Assembly: GCA_040508085.1 (NCBI GenBank) | Contig: JBEVNO010000090.1 | Location: forward strand, 1-35,237 | DNA from: ZC4RG30 sp040508085 | Lineage (GTDB): Bacteria; Pseudomonadota; Gammaproteobacteria; Steroidobacterales; Steroidobacteraceae | DNA length: 35,237 nucleotides | Direction: 5' to 3' | Part shown: piece by piece, positions 32,001 through 35,237 of the stretch | Position numbering within the stretch: the first letter of the stretch is position 1 | Layout: each line of letters opens with the position of its first letter | Made by a program: the position numbers and the translations under genes | The notes under the pieces: model-generated | Told to the model about the DNA's origin: nothing | The model's input: the letters and a program-made list of their open reading frames with translations, nothing else | Databases searched by the model: none

Positions 32001-32126
32001 CAGGGCCTGTCCGGCACCGGCCCCAAGGCAGGCGGACCACATTACCTGCAGCGCTTCGCCACCGAGCGCACCGTGAGCACCAACACCGCCGCGGTGGGCG
32101 GCAATGCCACGCTGCTGTCGCTATGA
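29028..32126 (+). CDS. putA: Bifunctional proline dehydrogenase / glutamate-semialdehyde dehydrogenase (short PutA)
   Basis: A 1032-residue enzyme that oxidises proline to glutamate in two steps. The FAD-containing proline dehydrogenase barrel holds LRLVKGAYWDSEIKRAQERG (Lys340), HAQFATHNAHTVAWL, FEFQRLHGMG and VYAPVGGHAELLPYLVRRLL. The aldehyde dehydrogenase part holds ISPWNFPLAIFTGQVAAALA, AGNTVIAKPAEQ, FTGSMEVA, catalytic base Glu789 in AETGGQN and nucleophile Cys823 in SAGQRCSAAR, 34 residues apart as usual. It is shorter than E. coli PutA (1320) because the N-terminal ribbon-helix-helix DNA-binding domain and the C-terminal extension are absent, so it cannot repress its own gene. Start ATG 29028 has AGG directly before it, an untidy site. 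The last bases overlap the convergent LOG gene by six. Confidence 0.95.
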   Translation: MFEADYLGDETRLVRAAAERARLPPDQAARVRVAAEGIVSTIRSARRPHSGLDAFLLEYSLSSREGVVLLCLAEALLRIPDHDTADRLIAEKIRAGDWGAHAGDSESLFVNASTWSLMLTGRIVRAEETPQGGASSWVQRLVARLGEPVVRAAMGQAMRILGTQFVMGRTIAEALQRAREPDSSRYRYSFDMLGEAALTWPDAQRHFDAYARAIDAIAAADHGRAAADRSSISVKLSALHPRYEPARREQVLAELAPRLLALARQASGLGVPLTIDAEEAERLELQLALVESVMQSKTLHGWNGFGLALQAYQRRAPAAVEWLIDLARRTGRALNLRLVKGAYWDSEIKRAQERGLAGYPVYTRKVNTDVAYLACARRLLEAGGGLIHAQFATHNAHTVAWLLTVAGDAGRAFEFQRLHGMGRDLYDPLVAGDTPRVACRVYAPVGGHAELLPYLVRRLLENGANTSFVHRLVDERLPLAEIVRDPVAEVDALESVPHPAIVEPAQMFGGARRNSAGLNLADQQVLADLRSQATRLASQQYIAAPTVAATVSTAGAAPVRNPAQHDDVVGSVIEADAVTAALALAASAASFPAWEAKPAGERAAILRRGADAFEAQRLELMGLCVREAGKTWANALGEVREAVDFLRYYAARAEAEFSVPVTLPGPTGESNELMLHGRGTFVCISPWNFPLAIFTGQVAAALAAGNTVIAKPAEQVPLIAARAVALLHEAGVPREVLSLLPGDGALLGGLLLSDARVAGVAFTGSMEVAQLINRQLAAREGAIAVLVAETGGQNVVFADSSALPEQVVLDTATSAFDSAGQRCSAARVLLLQEDIAERTIELLRGYMRTLIVGDPALLATDVGPVIDAEAQRGLEAHLARLAPQARWIERAPLPEGLGRGHFFAPVALEIDSLAPLTHEVFGPVLHVVRYRAQDLDSMIDAVNALGYGLTLGVQTRIDATARRIAARARVGNVYVNRNIIGAVVGVQPFGGQGLSGTGPKAGGPHYLQRFATERTVSTNTAAVGGNATLLSL

Positions 32127-32876
32127 GGCCGGCGGAACCTGCAGGCCCTGGTCGAGCAATGCCTGCCAGATGCCTTCGGCATCCTCGGCGAAGCGGAACA
32201 GCGCCAGATCCTGCTGGTCGATCATGCCGTGCGCGGCCAGCTGCTCGAAGTTCAGGATCGAGCGCCAGTAAGACTGGCTGAACAGTACCACCGGCAGCCG
32301 TGTGAGCTTGCCGGTCTGCCGTAGCGTGAGGATCTCGAACATCTCATCGAGCGTGCCGAATCCGCCGGGAAATACCACCAGCGCATTGGCACGCATGGCC
32401 AGGTGCATCTTGCGCATCCCGAAGTAATGGAAGCGGAAGGCGAGCGTGGGTGTGATCCAGGCATTGGGCAGCTGTTCATGCGGCAGCGTGATGTTGAAGC
32501 CCACCGTGGGTGCGCCTCCTTCGACCGCGCCGCGGTTGGCTGCCTCCATGATGCCGGGGCCGCCGCCAGTGGCAATTACATTGTCGCGTACGCCTTCCGC
32601 ATGCAGGCGCGCACCGCCACGTTCCGACGCCAGCCGGCCAAAGGCGCGCGCCGCGGCGTACCACAGCGGCTGCTCGCCAGGACCATCCTCGCGGATGCGG
32701 GCGCTGCCGAAGACGACAATCGTGGAACGCACGCCCCAGGCCCGCAGCTGCTCATCAGCCTTGGCGTATTCAAGCTGGAAACGCACGCCGCGCATTGAAT
32801 CGCCGAGCAGGAACTCCTGGTCCAGCGCCGCCAGTCGATACGAGGGCGAGGCGGTCTGCGGTGTATCGTCATTCAT
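32121..32876 (-). CDS. LOG-family Rossmann-fold protein (TIGR00730-like)
   Basis: A 251-residue cytoplasmic protein. It carries TIVVFGSARIRE, the nucleotide motif TGGGPGIMEAANRGAVEG, the family hallmark PGGFGTLDEMFEILTLRQTG and the ending LPVVLFSQSYWRSILNFEQL. This is the larger bacterial branch of the LOG ('lysine decarboxylase-like') family, whose proven members release cytokinin-type bases by cleaving N6-modified AMP to base and ribose 5-phosphate, and which may act on other nucleotide monophosphates. The old 'lysine decarboxylase' label is wrong. Start at ATG 32876 (MNDDTPQTASPSYRLAALDQ). It converges with putA and is divergent from the LrgA gene (64 bp). Confidence 0.9.
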   Translation of the reverse strand: MNDDTPQTASPSYRLAALDQEFLLGDSMRGVRFQLEYAKADEQLRAWGVRSTIVVFGSARIREDGPGEQPLWYAAARAFGRLASERGGARLHAEGVRDNVIATGGGPGIMEAANRGAVEGGAPTVGFNITLPHEQLPNAWITPTLAFRFHYFGMRKMHLAMRANALVVFPGGFGTLDEMFEILTLRQTGKLTRLPVVLFSQSYWRSILNFEQLAAHGMIDQQDLALFRFAEDAEGIWQALLDQGLQVPPAS

Positions 32877-32940
32877 CGCGCGAGAATACACCTGGATTCC
32901 CGCGTGACCGGCTCCATATGGAGCAGTGCAGGAGCGATGG

Positions 32941-33324
32941 ATGAAACGTTTGGTGGAGTGGAGCACCGTGCTGGAGATCGGCCTCGTGCTGCTCTTCTGG
33001 GGCGGGGGCTGGGCGCTGGTGCATGCCATGCACCTGCCGTTTTCCGCAGGCCTGGCAGGGCTGCTGCTGCTGCTGGCGGTGCTGGTGCTGGGCTGGATGC
33101 CGCTGGCGCGCATCCGCAATGGATCGCAGTGGCTGTTGACGCGCATGCTGGTGTTCTTCGTGCCGGCCGTGCTGGCGGCGCTCGATTACCCGCAGTTGTT
33201 CGGGCTCACCGGGCTGAAGATCCTGTTCGTGATCATCATCAGCACTGCCGCGGTAATGGCATCCACCGGAGCCGTGGTGTATCTGGCGCACCGGCTGCGC
33301 AGCAGGGTGCGCGATGCTTCCTGA
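32941..33324 (+). CDS. LrgA/CidA-family holin-like membrane protein
   Basis: A 127-residue inner-membrane protein with four hydrophobic segments: STVLEIGLVLLFWGGGWALV, LPFSAGLAGLLLLLAVLVLG, MLVFFVPAVLAALDYPQLFG and ILFVIIISTAAVMASTGAVV. Placement and FFVP before the third helix are as in LrgA/CidA. These proteins are compared to phage holins and are linked to murein hydrolase control or, in other bacteria, to export of small metabolites with LrgB. Start ATG 32941 with AGGAG six bases upstream; GTG 32926 is possible. The end overlaps the lrgB start by 11 bases, so the two are coupled. Confidence 0.88.
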   Translation: MKRLVEWSTVLEIGLVLLFWGGGWALVHAMHLPFSAGLAGLLLLLAVLVLGWMPLARIRNGSQWLLTRMLVFFVPAVLAALDYPQLFGLTGLKILFVIIISTAAVMASTGAVVYLAHRLRSRVRDAS

Positions 33325-34009
33325 CAGGCTCCTCAGCGGCGCCTTCTGGTCGGCGCTGACGCTGCTGGTGTTCTGGGCTGCGCGGCGCCTGCATGCCCGC
33401 TGGCCGCAGCCCTGGCTGGCGCCGCTGCTGGTCACGCCGCTGGTGCTCGGCGTTGCCATCGTCGCCGCCAATGTGCCGTACAGCGAGTATTTCGCCGGCA
33501 CCAGGTGGCTGGTGTGGATGCTGGGGCCGGCCACAGTGGCCTTTGCCGTGCCTATCTACGAGCAGCGCGCGCTGGTCGGCGACTACTGGCCCGAATTGCT
33601 GGCCGCCATGGTGGTTGGCAGCGTGACTGCAGTACTGAGCAGCTGGGGGCTGGCGTCGCTGGTGGGGCTGGACGACACCTTGCGCACCAGCCTGCTGCCG
33701 CGATCCATCTCCACGCCATTTGCGATGGCAGTCTCCGACCGCATTGGCGGCGTCCCCAGCCTTACCGCGGTGTTCGTGGTCGCCACGGGGCTGCTCGGCG
33801 CAGTGATCGGCGACATCATGATCAGCTTCGCAGCCACCAGTTCACCGCTTGCCCGCGGTGCGATGTTCGGCGTCGGCGCGCACTCGATCGGCACGGCGCG
33901 TGCGTTGCAGATCGGCCAGAGCGAGGGCGCCATCGCCGGACTGGTCATGGTGCTGACGGGATTGCTCAACATGCTGGCTGCACCCTTGTGGGCGTGGCTG
34001 GCCGCCTAG
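33314..34009 (+). CDS. LrgB/CidB-family membrane protein
   Basis: A 231-residue inner-membrane protein, the usual partner of LrgA. Segments: FWSALTLLVFWAARRL, WLAPLLVTPLVLGVAIVAAN, the conserved WMLGPATVAFAVPIYEQRAL, LLPRSISTPFAMAVSDRIGG (the family's P-K/R-S-x-T-x-P-x-A core), AVFVVATGLLGAVIGDIMI, FGVGAHSIGTARALQIGQSE and GLVMVLTGLLNMLAAPLWAW. All the signature stretches of LrgB are present, so the pair should be functional. In some bacteria LrgAB/PlsAB exports pyruvate or glycolate; here the role is open. The 202 bp after it contain no gene. Confidence 0.9.
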   Translation: MLPDRLLSGAFWSALTLLVFWAARRLHARWPQPWLAPLLVTPLVLGVAIVAANVPYSEYFAGTRWLVWMLGPATVAFAVPIYEQRALVGDYWPELLAAMVVGSVTAVLSSWGLASLVGLDDTLRTSLLPRSISTPFAMAVSDRIGGVPSLTAVFVVATGLLGAVIGDIMISFAATSSPLARGAMFGVGAHSIGTARALQIGQSEGAIAGLVMVLTGLLNMLAAPLWAWLAA

Positions 34010-34178
34010 GAATCATGTCGGCGGGTTGCTGCCAGGGGCAGGTTTCGCCGGCCCGCGGTCGCATGGCGAAGCCCTCCTGGATTGGTTCCGCTGCCGCACA
34101 CTGGTTCCAATAGCGTGGGGGCGGCCGCAGGCGCGCTGCGCTTGCGCAGTGCGGGTGCCGGCCCTAGTCTTGCCGGAC

Positions 34179-34201
34179 TATAAAAAAGCCCGTACTACGG
34201 G
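34179..34201 (+). promoter_or_regulatory. TATAAA -10 candidate and palindrome in the leader of the secreted protein gene
   Basis: TATAAA at 34179-34184 lies 28 bases before the ATG at 34212; no good -35 is seen. Right after it CCCGTA-C-TACGGG (34189-34201) is a perfect 6-bp inverted repeat around a single base, just where transcription would begin, followed by GGGGTAAC before the start codon. It could be an operator or a small 5' hairpin. The rest of the 34010-34211 gap shows nothing else I can name. Confidence 0.4.
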
Positions 34202-34211
34202 GGGTAACAAG

Positions 34212-34958
34212 ATGGGGCACACACGGAAAATGGGCAGGTACGCCGCTGGCATTGCTGCGGTGCTGTTCTGCGCCGCTGCGACGGCTGCCGAGCGACCGGA
34301 TTTCACTGGTGTCTGGACCAATGCCGGCGGACCGGGCATCGGCGGCGCGACCAACACCGGGGCAGCGGCTGCGCCGCCCTACACGCCGGCAGCCAAGGCG
34401 CGGATTGACGCCTACCAGAAGCTGTTCGGTGGCACCGACGATTCGCCGGGCAAGTGGTGCGTGGGCACCGGCATGCCGGGCTCGATGCTGGGGTCGGGCG
34501 GCTACCCGATGGAGATCATCCAGCGGCCCGAGCAGATCACGGTGATATACGAAGCGCATGCCGAGATCCGCCGCATCTACCTGGGTGATCGCAACGCCAA
34601 GCAGGAAGACCGGGTGCCGGGCCGCAACGGCTATTCCAGTGGGCGCTGGGAGGGCGACACCCTCGTGGTCGAGACCGACAACCTGGTCGACCAGCTGGAC
34701 CAGCGCACGCCGCACTCCGAGGAGGCCACAATCGTCGAGCGCTACAAGCTCGAGCCTGCCAAGGATGCGCAGGGGCGCCGGGTGCTCACGGCCGAAATGA
34801 CCATGACCGATCCGAAGTTCTATACGAAGCCGCTGACGATCAAGAAGAGCTGGGCGGAAGTGCCCAATGGCCGCGTGCTGCCGTATGAGTGCCCCGAGGA
34901 GGCGTGGCTGGATCGCCAGGCCGAGGTCGCCAGGAAAGCCGGCGTCCCTGCTCCCTGA
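34212..34958 (+). CDS. Exported protein of unknown function
   Basis: A 248-residue protein with a signal peptide (MGRYAAGIAAVLFCAAATAA after a short basic start; cleavage near AAE). The mature part starts RPDFTGVWTNAG, with PYTPAAKARIDAYQ, KWCVGTGMPGSMLGSGGYPM, EIIQRPEQITVIYEAHAEIR, the recurrent GRWEGDTLVVETDNL, PHSEEATIVERYKLE and a final DPKFYTKPLTIKKSWAE. This pattern is common in exported proteins of Steroidobacter-like and sphingomonad genomes, often beside DUF6152 genes, as here (30 bp downstream). No function is established; the beta-rich, lipocalin-like middle suggests ligand binding, which is a guess. ATG 34212 follows GGGGGTAAC; ATG 34230 is also possible. Confidence 0.75.
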   Translation: MGHTRKMGRYAAGIAAVLFCAAATAAERPDFTGVWTNAGGPGIGGATNTGAAAAPPYTPAAKARIDAYQKLFGGTDDSPGKWCVGTGMPGSMLGSGGYPMEIIQRPEQITVIYEAHAEIRRIYLGDRNAKQEDRVPGRNGYSSGRWEGDTLVVETDNLVDQLDQRTPHSEEATIVERYKLEPAKDAQGRRVLTAEMTMTDPKFYTKPLTIKKSWAEVPNGRVLPYECPEEAWLDRQAEVARKAGVPAP

Positions 34959-34988
34959 CCATCACACCGAATCACGAGGTTTCCCGAC

Positions 34989-35237
34989 ATGAAGAACATG
35001 TTCCGCAATTCCTGTCTCGCCGTGGCAACGATGCTGCTGGCCACCGTCGCGCTGGCCCATCACTCCGCCGTGCAGTTTGATTTCGCCAAGCAGGTTTCCT
35101 ACACCGGCACGGTGATGGATTTCGCTGCCATCAATCCGCACATGCGGCTGGTGATCGAGTGGAAGGACGAGAAGGGCAAGGTGCACAACGTGCGCTTCGA
35201 AGGCCACAGCACCAACAACATGTACCGCGCCGGCTAT
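34989..35237 (+). CDS. DUF6152-like exported protein, cut by window end
   Basis: The first 83 codons of a gene whose rest lies beyond the window. A signal peptide (MKNMFRNSCLAVATMLLATV, cleavage near ALA-HH) is followed by HHSAVQFDFAKQVSYTGTVM, DFAAINPHMRLVIEWKDEKG and KVHNVRFEGHS. A mature protein opening HHS and a 'G.V..F...NPH..l.....d..G' strand pattern are characteristic of DUF6152. It is exported and of unknown function. ACGAGG lies nine bases before the ATG. The 30-bp gap puts it in one transcript with the preceding exported protein. Confidence 0.75.
   Translation, partial: MKNMFRNSCLAVATMLLATVALAHHSAVQFDFAKQVSYTGTVMDFAAINPHMRLVIEWKDEKGKVHNVRFEGHSTNNMYRAGY

Noticed and set aside
32121..32876. 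Lysine decarboxylase
   Set aside because: PGGFGTLDE and GGGPGIMEAA are LOG-family motifs; there is no PLP site, so the old annotation name does not apply.
1..35237. Mobile element, prophage, CRISPR or defence island
   Set aside because: No transposase, integrase, phage structural gene, direct-repeat array or tRNA-edge was seen; the NUC1-like gene alone, lacking catalytic residues, is not evidence of a defence system.

Overview
The window is compact, GC-rich (roughly two thirds G+C by eye) bacterial chromosome. Gene content points to a gammaproteobacterium of the Steroidobacterales/Nevskiales/Xanthomonadales neighbourhood: a Xanthomonas-like thymidine kinase, a SlyX homologue, E. coli-type Tag and YbaK, and a secreted DUF6152-type protein. 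This placement is inference from family resemblance, not from a marker gene. I found no rRNA, tRNA, CRISPR array, insertion sequence, integrase or phage gene. Nearly all of the window is coding, and three convergent gene pairs overlap at their stop codons (2524-2527, 13926-13929, 32121-32126).

Layout. 1-9.9 kb: a truncated SYLF-domain lipid-binding protein, an old yellow enzyme, an extensin-like peptidase-fold protein, a DHA2 drug exporter, a secreted cyclophilin, a 62-residue unknown protein, a DUF6624-like exported protein, thioredoxin, an ArsR/SRPBCC pair with a clear palindromic operator, a PAS-GGDEF diguanylate cyclase, a FrnE-like DsbA-family protein, and a second secreted cyclophilin paralogous to the first. 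9.9-14.5 kb: SlyX, a YkgJ cysteine-cluster protein coupled to a CPA1 Na+/H+ antiporter, a small lipoprotein, an SDR, YbaK and Tag. 14.5-17.6 kb: an aldo/keto reductase and a zinc alcohol dehydrogenase divergent from a LysR regulator, with an inverted repeat between them.

17.6-22.7 kb: a same-strand run of a NUC1-fold protein that has lost its catalytic His, an IorA/IorB-type molybdenum hydroxylase, a VOC protein and an isopenicillin-N-synthase-like 2OG-Fe(II) oxygenase. This is the most unusual gene set here. 22.7-25 kb: a pyrimidine nucleoside salvage module (tdk divergent from a CNT transporter and cytidine deaminase). 25-27.8 kb: a quinone-reductase-like MDR protein, an MFS carrier and a decayed VOC pseudogene. 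27.8-35.2 kb: a Bcr/CflA-type exporter divergent from a short bifunctional PutA, a LOG-family protein, an LrgA/LrgB pair, and a secreted unknown protein followed by a DUF6152-like gene cut by the window end.

Most of this is ordinary housekeeping and accessory metabolism. I do not see a convincing new multi-gene defence or mobile system. The items most worth a second look are the inactivated nuclease next to the molybdenum hydroxylase/oxygenase genes, the ArsR operator with an apparently leaderless start, and the in-frame stop ahead of the diguanylate cyclase.
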